Assembly (NCBI GenBank): GCA_964058805.1
Contig: CAXKVV010001013.1
Location: 1 to 33,538 of the forward strand
Length of the DNA: 33,538 nt
From: Schoenoplectus triqueter
Taxonomy: Eukaryota > Streptophyta > Magnoliopsida > Poales > Cyperaceae
Direction of reading: 5' to 3'
How positions within the stretch are numbered: the stretch's first letter is position 1; each line of letters opens with the position of its first letter. Made by a program: the position numbers and the translations under genes. Shown piece after piece: positions 8,960 to 20,062 of the stretch. The notes beneath the pieces are model-generated. The model made no database searches and was not told the DNA's origin. It saw only the letters and a list, made by a program, of their open reading frames with translations.

Positions 8960-11750
8960 TTGTTAATTAATCTCACTGTCCGGAAGACTGGAAGGAAGGA
9001 GAGAGGGAGATGCAATTGCAAGTTGCAACCGAGGGGAACCTACTAATTCAGTCAAATCTAAGGGGGTCAAGTAGAAAAAAGGCATTTCTTCTAGCAAACT
9101 ATTGGCTTTCTTTTTCCTTTTATGCGCGCCTTGTCTTTGGTTCCAACCAAGGACGCTCGCCTCTGGCACAGGAAAATTTCCTTGCTGCACCTGGAGCAAA
9201 CCGTATGTGAAAGTCTGCAAAATGGATTGCGGGACCCATGGAATTGTTTTCTCGGCTCAGGAGATGCAGAAAATGAAATGATGTTTGAAGGTGCAGCCAT
9301 AGACAAACATAAAAATGACAGCATAAGAAAATGATAAAATTGAGAAAATGACTCCTGACCCCAACATAAGTCGCATGAATAGTAACCAATGTTTTCTTTT
9401 TCCATTTGTCTCTTTAAATTACTTGTTGTTAATAAAATATGTACTTCTAAAAATATTTTTAACGCTAAAATTATTTTTAAACTCTTAGTTAAGCCACGTC
9501 AGCAAAGTTACTAATTACAATTAATCTTCTCCAACGCTAAAATCGTGTAATGACAGTTTTTGTGCAAAATAAATAATTATCACTCGTGCCAAACAATAAT
9601 TATAAGAAAAAATTTGCGCCCTAACGTGACAATTAGAATTAAATTACTAAATTAGAAACTGTGATTAAATTTTTAAATTAGAAACTGCTTCTTCAACGCT
9701 AAAATAAAAAATAAACAGTAACACATAGGAATAGAAACTTCCATCAGAGATGCTCTAAGTGTTTGTCTTCTATTTACTTTTGGAGGATACTTTGGTCTTC
9801 CCTCAATTATGTGTGAAATGTATGGTAGCAGATCCATGATAATTATAAAAAAAAAATCAAAATATATGAAAAGAGAAAAAGAAATTGCTTCTATAAATTG
9901 TGATAATTGTGTTCAATGATCCTTATAAAAGTTGAAATTTTTTAGTTTATGTTTTATGTAACATTGTTAGTGATAAAGATCAACTTTATATTGCAGTTTA
10001 TTAACTAATATTGTAAATTTTTTTGTACAACGTTGATGGCTCGACAAAAAGAAAATATGGTCAATACATCTTAAATCAAATAATAGAACTAGACAATATA
10101 AATTCAATATGTATTTATGTTCTATAATTATTATATTTTTTTCTATAAAAAATGGGCAATTATGTATGACAATTAAATAATGCATAGAAAATTTTATTTC
10201 TGCAAATAAAAATTTAAAATCGTTAGTTGATTTAAAAAAGAATAAAAGACACCATAGTAAATACTCTTGTTGAATTTAAGGGACAAGATATGAACGAATT
10301 TGCTAAAGTGTAAGTATTAGACACAATAAACTATCAAACAATCACAAGATTAAGTCTTACTAAATAAGAATAGACAAGAATGAGATATAAGTAGACAGAG
10401 ATTAAAAGAAAATGAACATAATAATTTTAAATGGAGTTTGACAATATACCTATGTTTTATTAGTCTCACGCCATAAATGATTTGCCGATTTATTAAGACA
10501 ATAATTATCAATAATAAAGTTGAATTAGGCTCCTTTACAACACAAGTAAAGAGGAGGCTCAAACCAAATAAAAATAAATTATGAGCACTCAAGACTCTAG
10601 AAAAATAATGGGCAAATAGCTCAAAAATTATGAGTACTAATGGCTCTAAAAGAAACAAGCTTGTTCAATAATCTAAGGATTTGACTAAGATGAACTTGAG
10701 TTTCTTGATGAATAATCTAGTAAGAAAATAAATCTTAGTGCTCTATTGAAAATTTAAGGCTACTTGTAAGTAGGAGTATTGTTGAGAGAATTTATTTTTT
10801 TTAGAGTACAAAGTAGATCCTTTAAATAGAACTCAAGATCAGAACGCTGGATAATTCTCAATCTAAGTCATTACCAACAGTTCCACTAAACAGTTGTAAC
10901 GACTTAAATAGTTTTAGCATTATTTTTTCAAGAATGTCCTTAACTAATTTAAAAAAGCTTCTTTGAGATGAAACATTGTAACGGCTCACAAATGATATTG
11001 AGACGTTACCAATGATTTGCTATAATGGCTTTCTTAAGTTTTTCTTTTTAAAGTTTAGAGTTTGACTTGGTTAAGGCTTCTTCAAAGTTGTTCTAGTATT
11101 TTTTGAGCCTTTATAATGGCTACAAAGTCATTACAATGCTTTCTAATTCGTTACACAACGTATTTCACTGAGAATTTTCTAGGTTTCTGCATTTTTGTCT
11201 ATCTTATATTTAACTTGAGCCGTACCAGTGACTTAGTTCGTGGAACTATTTTTCCTTGCTAATTTTACTGATAAAATTTAAATTTACCTTTCTAAATATA
11301 TATAATATATATCATAGTCCTAAATCATCACATGCTTCTTTTTTCTGCTCTTAAGCATCCATCTTGATCTTGTAGCTTTTAAAGAATTCTACAAAATATC
11401 TCACAAAAAATATAAAATTCATATTTATTATTTTATAAATTGATAAATCAAAAAAATTATTTAGTACAATAATTATTAGAGCTAAAAAATAATAAATCAT
11501 CAATAATATACATGACAAATTGGACCTCATTTATAATGCACTAATTCTAATTGAACTTTATATATTAAATTGTTATAATTGTCATGTCCATTATAAAAAG
11601 ATAGCGATTAATCAATTCAATAAATGATTTTAACTCTGAAAATGCATGACAATATTTAATTATTTATGATATTGAATTTGATAAAAAAAAACTATTATTA
11701 TTATATTTGGTTTTGGAACTTTTCTTTAAAAAAATAGCTAAGTATAAACT
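8960..11750. other. Intergenic, AT-rich; no gene seen, weak repeat traces
   Basis: Short overlapping open frames at 9090-9405 on both strands share no recognisable family and are read as chance. CAACGCTAAAAT-like words recur at about 9460, 9530 and 9694, ending near GAGATGCTCTAAG at 9745; this pattern recalls plant MITE ends, but no inverted partner was found. From about 10280 to 11250 the sequence has the feel of a decayed LTR-type repeat, with several TAACG/GTTAC words, but no terminal repeats were found. I would not classify it. Confidence 0.3.
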
Positions 11751-11759
11751 AGTGAATCT

Positions 11760-11893
11760 GGAATTCATATTCTCTGCTGCGCTGCACCGTACAACATAAT
11801 ACATGGACCGTTGAATTTTCTCGTGATTTGAGTCGGTATGGATCTCAAAGTGATCCAACGGTCTACGTGCTGCGCAGCAGAGGATCAGGATCC
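11760..11893. mobile_element. Small Mutator-like MITE with 9-bp target duplication
   Basis: AGTGAATCT flanks both sides (11751-11759 and 11894-11902). The ends form an imperfect inverted repeat of about 30 bp: TCTCTGCTGCGCTGCAC on the left and, in reverse complement, CCTCTGCTGCGCAGCAC on the right. The 9-bp duplication points to the Mutator superfamily. It is too short to code for anything. Confidence 0.7.
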
Positions 11894-11902
11894 AGTGAAT
11901 CT

Positions 11903-14100
11903 GGGGTAGAAACAAGGGAAGGGAAGCAATTCAATTTTATAAATTTGTGGCTCCATGTGTAACCAATAATATATCTCCAGTTGCGCCTCGCTTTCCTTTC
12001 ATTAGAGAGAGGTGGGGCGGCAGGGGGAGAATATTGTTTCCTATTTGCCTCTTTGTCGCGTCAAGTTTCTATTGGCTGAAAACGTATACCACCGATTAAA
12101 GCCCATAAGGCCATAAGGAATGAGGAAGTATGTTCTAGTTTGGCAGTTGGCACCGCAGTTTTTCCATGACCATAAAGTCCTGTAATTAATTAGTCTCCGA
12201 GGCTACACGCTGAGAGTAAAAAAAAAATGTAAAAGGACCTGACACATAGATAAGGTATGTTACTGGTTCTTTATATATTATATACATAACTGAATAAGTA
12301 TGAGTACAGGTGATTTTTATATTATTATTGAGAAAAATTTTCTACACCTCAACTTTAATATTCTATTATATATTTCAACTATCTTAACTAATCTAATTAT
12401 TTTTGAACTGTTATTCAATTTAGATTTGAAAGAAAAATAAAAAAATGCGGGCCACGTACTTGACCTGTTTGAACAAAAGTTTCAATGATATCTCTTTCAT
12501 CTTTGAGAGTTACCTTTCATACTATATATCGTTGAAGAGCTAGCGATGAGGAGAACACATGAGCTAAATTACACATGAAATGGATCAATGATTTGAGAGA
12601 AATCAAGGAAGAAAATATCTCAGTTAGAAATTTGATTGGAGCGATTTAGTTCGGGTGAATCTCAATCGATGGATCAAATATTTTCTCTAAGTCAAGGAGA
12701 TGATATGTGAAGATTTAAACAAGTGCTCTAATGTTTTAAGTGTTTAGATCACCATTTTATTTCTCATGCACAAAAGAATGTATTGAAACTCATATTTTGA
12801 AGTTCAGTTGATCAAGAAGTGAAATTAGATCAATTTCTGAGATTAAAAAGATAAATTTTGAGTATTCATTTGAATGAATTTGTTAAGAGATAAGAGAGAA
12901 CACAAAAAATAATTTGTTACACTAAATATATGTACGTCAGACTTAATATAATAGATATGAAGATTTAATTATACTAGGTATAAAGTATTATTATACAAAA
13001 CTATAAAGACTTGAATCATAATATTGAGAATTGAGATTGAAGGAACTTCAACACAAAATTACAGAGACTATATTATTTGTACTAATGAAAATTAAAACTA
13101 AACTATAAATTATATTTAGTCAGTAAATATACACTACATATTGAAGTGTGTATGTAATATATATTTATATTTTGAATGATACATTAATTAAGATGTGTTA
13201 TGGTAGATATTAAGACTTATTTATATTAAATATTAAACTTATTTTTGTCATAATTATTTATATTATTTATTGAGATTATTTTTTTTATGAATATAAATTA
13301 TAAGGTCTTAAGATATTAAAAAATACTAAATATAAATTTATCAATTGTAATACCTTAGTTAAGATAATAAGAATATCTATATTCAGAAAATATTATAAAA
13401 TATTATATCCTTTAAAGTTAAATATGACTTATTAATCAGTATTAAGAATTTAATTGTTAAGTATTAAGACGAGGAAAATTATGTATAGAGATTTGGCTCT
13501 AAGAGTGTTCGATAAATATTTTTTGAATTATATATTATTAAAAGTTAAAAATAAAATTTATGTTAATATATATTAAAACATCATATGAATGATCTTAAAA
13601 TTTCTAATACTAAATTTTAAGATTTTATTTATGAAATTTTATATCGAATATAAATTACATAAAAATATCATTTTAGAAAAAGTTTATTAAGACTTTATTT
13701 CTTAGCTGTTACATTAGATATATAGATTTGATTTAACTAATGTTGAATAAATATTCGAGATTTTTATATCTTTTAAAGCTGAAAATGACTTATAGCATTA
13801 TTTATTAAGATATCATATGACAATTCTTAATACTTTAAATATTAGATATTAAGATTTTTGAATATCGTCCATAGAATGGTCTAGAGAGTTTCAGAAGAAC
13901 CGTTATTATTTAGTGAGCAGTTTGACTTCATTATATGCTTGTTTCTGTCTTTGTGTAATAGTGGACATTATATTCTTATTGTTATCGGCTTATACAAGAT
14001 ATAAATTAAATTGTATAACTCTCATTGATATCCAAACAAGAGAGTAAATAATTATTGTTAACTTATGTTTTAAGACATTATAGTTTAGGGATACAGACAT
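11903..14100. other. Intergenic, AT-rich; no gene seen, decayed repeat units
   Basis: A less AT-rich patch at about 11960-12060 has no reading frame of note. From about 13150 onward, ATTAAGAC-type words and TTTAAAGTTAAATATGACTTAT-like phrases recur. These look like older, more diverged relatives of the tandem array at 14101-14660. Confidence 0.3.
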
Positions 14101-14794
14101 GTTCATATCTTGATGACCGTTTAAATATAAATTTGAAGTTCAAAATTATGACTTATAATATTTGATATTAAGACGTCATTTTTTATGTGTTAAGATATAG
14201 AGCATTTGATTTTAGCATATTAAAGTTTAAGTATATAGACTTGTCCATATCCTGATGGATTCTCAAATACACATTTTAAGTTCAAAATATGATTTATAAT
14301 ATTAAATATTAAGACGTCGTATTTCTCGTGTTAAGATTTGAAATATTTATTTTTAAGATAATGAGGTTCAAATATAAATATATGTTAATATCCTGATTGT
14401 CGTCCAAATATAAAGTTTAGTTCAAAATATAATTTATAATATTAGATATTAAGACATCATATTTCTCTTATTTAGACTTGAGACATTCAGTATTAAGACA
14501 TTGATGTTCATATATAAATACTTGTCCATATCTTGACTGTCGTCCAAATATAAATTTTAAGTTTAAAATATGACTTGATATATTTGATATTAGGACTTTG
14601 TTTCTCCATTATTAAGACTTAAGACTTCCGAGTTTAAGACTTCGATGATCGTCCGCGGACGGATGGTCTGTTGATGTTCGAGAATGTGATCAATGATTTT
14701 TTCAGTTGAAGTACAAATCGGGGTACAGATCTGGGGTACAGTTAGTTGATCTCTTATTATATATTAATAAATACCGGTTCTTTATATATTATAT
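12265..14794. repeat. Direct repeat pair bracketing 2.5 kb
   Basis: GGTTCTTTATATATTATAT (19 bases) occurs exactly at 12265-12283 and 14776-14794. Similarity continues imperfectly for about 25 more bases ending in GAGTAC. The pair brackets the region holding the tandem array. It may be the scar of a large insertion or degraded terminal repeats; the entry marks the bracket, not a defined element. Confidence 0.4.
14101..14660. repeat. Tandem array, about four units of 140-142 bp
   Basis: Units start at 14101, 14243, 14384 and 14524, each with a GTCCATATCCTGAT-like word. Each continues with CAAATATAAATTTTAAGTTCAAAATATGA-like sequence (imperfect) and a TATTAAGACGTC-like box. Spacing is 142, 141 and 140 bases. 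The last unit runs into a perfect 12-bp palindrome CGTCCGCGGACG near 14649-14660, unusual in such AT-rich DNA. No coding frame. The function and element class are unknown; subterminal repeats of a DNA transposon or a small satellite are both possible. Confidence 0.7.
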
Positions 14795-15425
14795 GCCTAA
14801 CTAAGTATTGAGTACGAATGCACAGTGACGGAGCTTTCTTTAAGCAAATTAAGTCATGACCTTAATATAAATCTCAAAATAACAAAGCTAGTATTTATTT
14901 TTGAAGTAAAATTATATTTGAGATATATAATTAATTTTTTTAATCACTTGATATAAGTAATAAAATATCATTAATCCCTCCTTAATTTCACGTGAAGCTT
15001 CGTTACTGCGGATGCATATCGAATGCGCCATATGACGTACTCAATTATTTCAATCGGTTTGATCGACTAGTTCGATAGCGGTCAGGTGCAAGTCAAAGTG
15101 CATTCAAACTCATCTAGGTATGTATGAGTGCCCACCAATACATGAGACTACCACATCATCTCTTCACTTATATCAATGATGGGTTTGACATATATATTAT
15201 ATTCATTAACATAAATGGTGTACTTATTAATTTTTAATTTTATATATTTATTTTTATATAAGAAATATTATATATCCCCACATCTGAATCTTTTTTTTTA
15301 AATTGACATATCACTGCATCCACACTGTTTCATATACGATATTCACACCCACACCCGTGTAACACAGGAGATACGTGATCATTGATATCGTTATTCATAT
15401 AGTATTATTTTGCATATTATATACA
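14795..15425. other. Intergenic, nothing recognised
   Basis: This is AT-rich sequence without a plausible coding frame, inverted repeat or RNA gene that I can support. Confidence 0.4.
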
Positions 15426-15433
15426 GTTATTAT

Positions 15434-16489
15434 TAGGGGTGTTAACGGATCAGATAATATCCAATTTTATCTGTGATATTATCCAAGAAATAGTAAAAAA
15501 TATCCGATCTGTATCCATATCTGAAGATATTCGTATCCGTAGGGGTAGATACAGAATTTTGGTCAGGAGGGTCACTAATCGGATTCAATAGCTTATCGGG
15601 TTCAAACCCATTAACTAATCGGGTATTAAATAAAACTATTAAAATAATATATTTTATATATTAAAAATAATAAAAAATAAAAGTCAAAATAATAAATAAT
15701 CATAGCGATAAAAAAATTCCTCTATGAGACTTTATATTTTAAAACTTTTATATAATTCTTTCATTATCCACGATATTAAATATTTTTTCTCAATAAAAAA
15801 TAATCAGACAATTCAGAGGAGGTCAAATTAACAAAATCTTAGCCTAAAACACTATTTTTTAAAATCCAGGGGGTCAGTTGACCCCCTAGTAAGCTATGCA
15901 TCCGTCCTTGTGTATTCGTATCTGTATCTGAATTTTTTTTACGGATAAGAATACGATTTGGCTATTACCTATCCGTATTCGACCATTTAACTATTATTCA
16001 TCAATATTCGACACTATTCGAATGTATCTGATATGATATTATCCGATTTTATCCGAATAAGTATCCAAAATATTTCTATTATATATTTTAATTAGATTTT
16101 TATTGTACATTATAAATCTAATTTATTTTATATCCAATTTGTGTTAATGTACCATATTTTTTTTATAATTCATTGATACATTTGAACTATTAATATAATA
16201 ATTAGTATTTAACTTCTATAATTAATATTTATTTTTTTATAATTAATGGTTCTATCAGAAAATAGTATGCAAATATTTTCTAATAATAAATATAATATTT
16301 TTATTTATATCCGAAATATATCCATATTCATATTTATATCCATCCGATATCCGATCCGTATCCGAATATCCGTCGAATATACAATCCATATCCGGACTAT
16401 CCATATCTGAATCCATATATGAAAAATTATAACGGATGCGGATACAGTAAAACCATTATCTATCAGTATCTGATCCGTTTACACCCCTA
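15434..16489. mobile_element. Non-autonomous hAT (Ac/Ds-like) element with nested insertion
   Basis: The ends are inverted repeats of about 23 bp with one mismatch (TAGGGGTGT[T/A]AACGGATC...). An 8-bp duplication GTTATTAT flanks both sides (15426-15433 and 16490-16497). The terminal form resembles maize Ac/Ds (TAGGGATGAAAACGG, from general knowledge). ATCCGATA/ATATCCG words are repeated near both ends, as expected for transposase-binding subterminal repeats. Total length is 1,056 bp, of which about 371 bp is a later insertion. No transposase frame. Confidence 0.85.
15541..15911. mobile_element. Element nested in the hAT element, likely another hAT MITE
   Basis: It interrupts the ATCCG-rich end of the outer element. 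The flanks GTATCCGT (15533-15540) and GTATTCGT (15912-15919) agree in 7 of 8 bases, consistent with an 8-bp duplication. The ends AGGGGTAGATACAG and, in reverse complement, ACAAGGACGGATGCAT are only loosely inverted. GGGGGTCAGTTGACCCCC near the right end is a perfect palindrome. No coding capacity. Confidence 0.5.
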
Positions 16490-16634
16490 GTTATTATACA
16501 TATCAATGGTTATTCATTTATTTTATAAAGTACTGTCATTATGTATATTAAATGAATGTTTACGTATATTATCAGTATCGATTAATACTATATAAAATAC
16601 TATAATAAAATCATTAATGTACATAATTATAATA

Positions 16635-17006
16635 AAGAGGGGGTCAGTTGATAATGGCTTATTTTGACAACCTTGACAATTGACCTTTAAATAAATACAA
16701 AAAAAAAATCTTAAAATAGAAAAAAGTTTATAGATATTTTCTTCTACCTATGGATTGATGGTCATTCAAATTTCATATAATTTCATTATCGTTTGATAGT
16801 CCATCAAAGACCATCAAATTTTCATGCAATTTACAACAGTTCCAATTTAATGGTCTTTGATGGACTATCAAACGATAATGAAATTAAATGAAATTTGAAT
16901 GACCATCAATCTATAGATTGAAGAACACATCTATAAATTTTTTTATTTTTTTAAAAGTCTTTTGTGAAGGTTGTCAAAATAACCCATTATCAATGGATAC
17001 CTACTC
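16635..17006. mobile_element. Foldback MITE with long central hairpin
   Basis: Outer inverted repeats TTGATAATGG[C/G]TTATTTTGAC lie at 16648 and, reversed, at about 16992, with a looser extension outward. A matching 9-mer ATTATAATA lies outside both ends (16626-16634 and 17007-17015), consistent with a Mutator-type duplication, though AT-rich. The central part (16749-16820 and 16844-16915) pairs over about 72 bp with few mismatches around a 23-base loop. Confidence 0.65.
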
Positions 17007-17015
17007 ATTATAATA

Positions 17016-19064
17016 TGCATAACAGTTCGTATCAATTTGCATATCGAATTGCGCATTTTCCAAATGTAAAATAAGATGTTAATTCGGACGTTGGGTCTGA
17101 TTTAATTGCCGTAAATAATTTATAGGTAAATTTTTTTATTAGAAAAATATTTATGGGATGTAATGTATATATGGTTCACCGTCATAAGTTGATCAAGGGT
17201 CCGATACCTTTTTTTTCATATTATTCTAATTATTCAAATGAATTCTCGGAATTATTTGTATATGTTGTTGGGTTTGAAGGTAACATATAGTGATCACTAA
17301 CACTAAGGCCGAATTATTTATTTGTCTAAACATAAACAATTATTGTATTTTAAAACTTGGGTTCGGTAAATTCCCGAGCCATGTGGGTCGAGTCGGATTT
17401 GACCCGTTAAGGAATATAAAAAAATTGATTTGACCCGTTTGTAATCGGACCCTATCCGACGCATACAGTCATACCGAGTTTGGAAAATGCGGTAAATGTT
17501 AGATATGGAGGTAATTTAAATTTCTTTTGAGTCTTGCACAGAATTTAATTAGACTCTCCGCTATTCGTTGATTTAGAGGTAATAAAATTTGATCGGATCT
17601 GATAAATTCATCCGCTGATTCAGATTTTAACAAAGCTGACTTAATTTTTTGTAAAATTAAATTAATCCGAACTAATTCAATCAAATTTAAGATTAAATAA
17701 ATAGTAATTTAACCGAAATCAATTTATATTTAAATAAAATTAATATTTAAATTAATCCGATTCGATCTGATCCGATCCAAACCCTATCTGACCTGACAAA
17801 ATCCGATCCGACTCACCCGATTGTCATCTCAGAATCCTCCAGGAAAAGAAAAGTGGCGCACGCCATATCCAATTATCCATTGTAAAGAAACAGAAAATTT
17901 TATTTGCTAATACTTTGTTCAGGACGTGGGCGAACATTAACTGAACAAAATAAAACTTATTTATTCGCTCAAATAGCCAGTGAGGTGTTTCAACAATATA
18001 TGAATACTTTGAAATTCAAGATGCCACAAATTAAAAAAAATGTAAAATGGTAGATAAATTTAACCAAAATAATATTTTTTTAGAAAATTTAAATTTGTAA
18101 ATAAATTTACCCGAAGAATAAATTTAAAAAAAAATATGAATTTATAAATAAAATTAATTAAGCAACAAAAGTCACGAAGAATGAATAAGATAGTAGGTAG
18201 ACACTCATGAAATAAATTTTAATTCAGTTTGATAGTCTTTTCTAATTCATGATTTGCCCAGCGACTTCATGCCGAAACGCAAGTCATAATTATTAGAACA
18301 GTTGATATTGAATTCATGTGCTAAATTGAGTTTATCTATCGATGAAGTCGTACGAGACAAAATAATGGTCGCTAACTCGCCATCCTAAAAAGAGAAAAAA
18401 ATTGACAAAGCCTCAAAGCTCTGTTGATGATAATGCAAGAGAGCAGATTATTAAAGCAAGTTAAAGATATAGTTATGCAGAGACGAGTAGAATTTGAATA
18501 TATGGAGGGCTAAATATCATTTTTAAGTTACTCTCATATAAAAGATAAAATTCATATAACTCAAAACAGTAAAAACCTTCACGATTTAAGTCAAAAGTTA
18601 CATCAGATAATTAATTAATTAATAGTAGTAAATTATCATGTCTATCAAATCGTGACATCAGATAAGAGTCTATGGTCTTTCAGACTCCCAGTTTCCAATG
18701 GGTTTACTACTGTTAGTTAATTATCTGATATCACGATATGAAATTATTGTTAGTTAGCATTTTTTTCGAATTTATAAGCGTTATATAATCGTTGATAAGT
18801 ATATACAAAAACTAACACACTCTTGTATGGTGTGTTAAATGTATCATATATTTTAAATATGTGTTCAAAATTTTAAAATTTTAATACATTAAAGCACACA
18901 CATCTAAATATATTAACACTTATTACTATATATTTCATGCTAAACACGTTACGTGCTTATACGTGCACTTTTATCAATTCATTATGGGTGGAAGAATACA
19001 CTTCCAGACTCAGAACTAAAGCGCGCTCACTTTTCTTTTCTTTCCTCTCTTTTTTTGATGTTAT
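17016..19064. other. Intergenic; hAT-like compositional relic and an inverted repeat
   Basis: At about 17345-17830, words such as GACCCG and GATCCGAT recur, which resemble the ends of plant hAT MITEs, but no bounded element was found. At 18602-18633 and 18705-18731 there is an imperfect 27-30-bp inverted repeat (CAGATAATTAA...AGTAGTAAA) around a loop of about 70 bases. No gene was seen. Confidence 0.35.
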
Positions 19065-19085
19065 TTTCTAGGGAGGCGTTATTTA

Positions 19086-19855
19086 CAACAACAACAAAGC
19101 CTTTAATCTCAAATAAATTGGGGTAGGCTAGAAATGAAACCCAATCGGAAAACATAAGATCAAAGATCTCAAATATCAGTGATAATAATGAATATGATGG
19201 AAGAAAAAGAAAATAAATAAATAAAATAATAATAATAATATATAAATAAAGATGATAATGATAATGATAATGATAATATGCTAATAATAGTAGCAATAAT
19301 AACAATAATACTAATAGTACAATAAACCTCTATTATAAAAATCTATTTCTAAATCCTAAAATTCTATTTTAAAATCTAATTCTAAATTCTAAATTCTAAA
19401 ATCCTATCTAAATCTCTATTTTTGAAATCTATTTCTAAATTCTAAATCCTAAAATCCTAAAAAATCTAAGAATATGAAGTCTATAACTCTACTATTAAAC
19501 TCTAACTCCTAAATCATGGTTCAGGTACATGAATCGCTATCTTCCACGCTCTCCTATCCAAAGCAAGCTCTTTGGATATATTCCATTCCTTAAAATCTCT
19601 TTTTATTGCTTCCTCCCATGTCAGTCTCGGTCGACCTCTTTCTCTTCTTGTATTTTAAGGACGACTTAAAATACCGCTGCGTACTGATGTTTCAGGAGGC
19701 CTTCGTTGGATATGACCAAACCATCGCAAACGATGTTAGACTAGCTTCTCTTGAATTGGTGCTACCCAAGTTTGTCCCTAATATCATCATTTCTGATTCG
19801 ATCTTTTCTTGTGTGACCACATATCCAACGCAACATCTCCATTTCAATATCCACA
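19086..19855 (-). mobile_element. 5'-truncated RTE-type LINE, 3' end
   Basis: On the minus strand the right part encodes the C-terminal RTE reverse-transcriptase signature in broken frames: an LRW-[IC]CGHTRKDRIRN-like stretch, then a RWFGHIQRRPPE-like stretch. The left end carries the conserved 3' tail (CTACCCCAATTTATTTGAG, AAAGGCTTTG and a TTG-repeat tail). A 21-bp target duplication beginning TTTCTAGGGAGGCG lies at 19065-19085 and 19856-19876, the product of target-primed reverse transcription. It is dead: 5' truncated, with stops and frameshifts. About 330 bp of low-complexity sequence sits between the coding end and the conserved tail. Confidence 0.85.
19200..19500. repeat. Low-complexity block inside the LINE (AAT, GATAAT and TCTAAAT-like runs)
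   Basis: AATAATAAT runs, four GATAAT units near 19251-19275, and a degenerate series of TCTAAAT/TCCTAAAAT units from about 19340 to 19500 follow one another. The related LINE ends known from plants do not normally have this block, so it is probably a local expansion. Confidence 0.65.
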
Positions 19856-20062
19856 TTTCTAGGGAGGCGTTATTTATATAAAATAATTTATCTCGCACAT
19901 CGGACAAAATTATACAACACAAATGTTTTAAAATTATCACTCCACGTTTAAATTTAAAAGTTATTATTGTCATCATTTCAGATTTAATTAAAAAGATATA
20001 ATAGTTTTAAATTTGTTTTGTTCATATGCGAAGTAAAATTTCCGATCTAAATAGCGCCTCTC

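Larger units (their letters stand above)
19071..20062. mobile_element. TA-flanked MITE, split by a LINE insertion
   Basis: The two ends are inverted repeats GGGAGGCGTTATTTA (left) and GAGAGGCGCTATTTA (right, reverse complement), each bordered by TA (19069-19070 and 20063-20064). Without the inserted LINE and its extra target copy the element is about 200 bp. TA duplications are typical of Tc1/mariner-type MITEs, but the terminal sequence is not the usual Stowaway form, so the class is left open. A second copy lies at 23511-23661 in reverse orientation. Confidence 0.65.

Noticed and set aside
9091..9405. Several overlapping open frames on both strands upstream of the BC10-like gene
   Set aside because: None has recognisable domains, a plausible start context or splice partners. 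They overlap in all frames, as expected in a patch that happens to lack stops.
10280..11250. Possible decayed LTR retrotransposon
   Set aside because: No terminal repeats, primer site or coding motif could be found. Kept only as a note in the intergenic entry.
12480..12900. Stretch that resembles degraded exon or transposon sequence
   Set aside because: No frame longer than a few dozen codons and no recognisable motif, so I could not name it.
18800..18910. Short hairpin around TAACACACTCTTGTATGGTGTGTTA-type sequence
   Set aside because: The stem is under 10 bp and no flanking duplication was found. This is common in AT-rich DNA.
19606..19881. 91-residue plus-strand open frame
   Set aside because: It is the reverse strand of the RTE LINE coding end.
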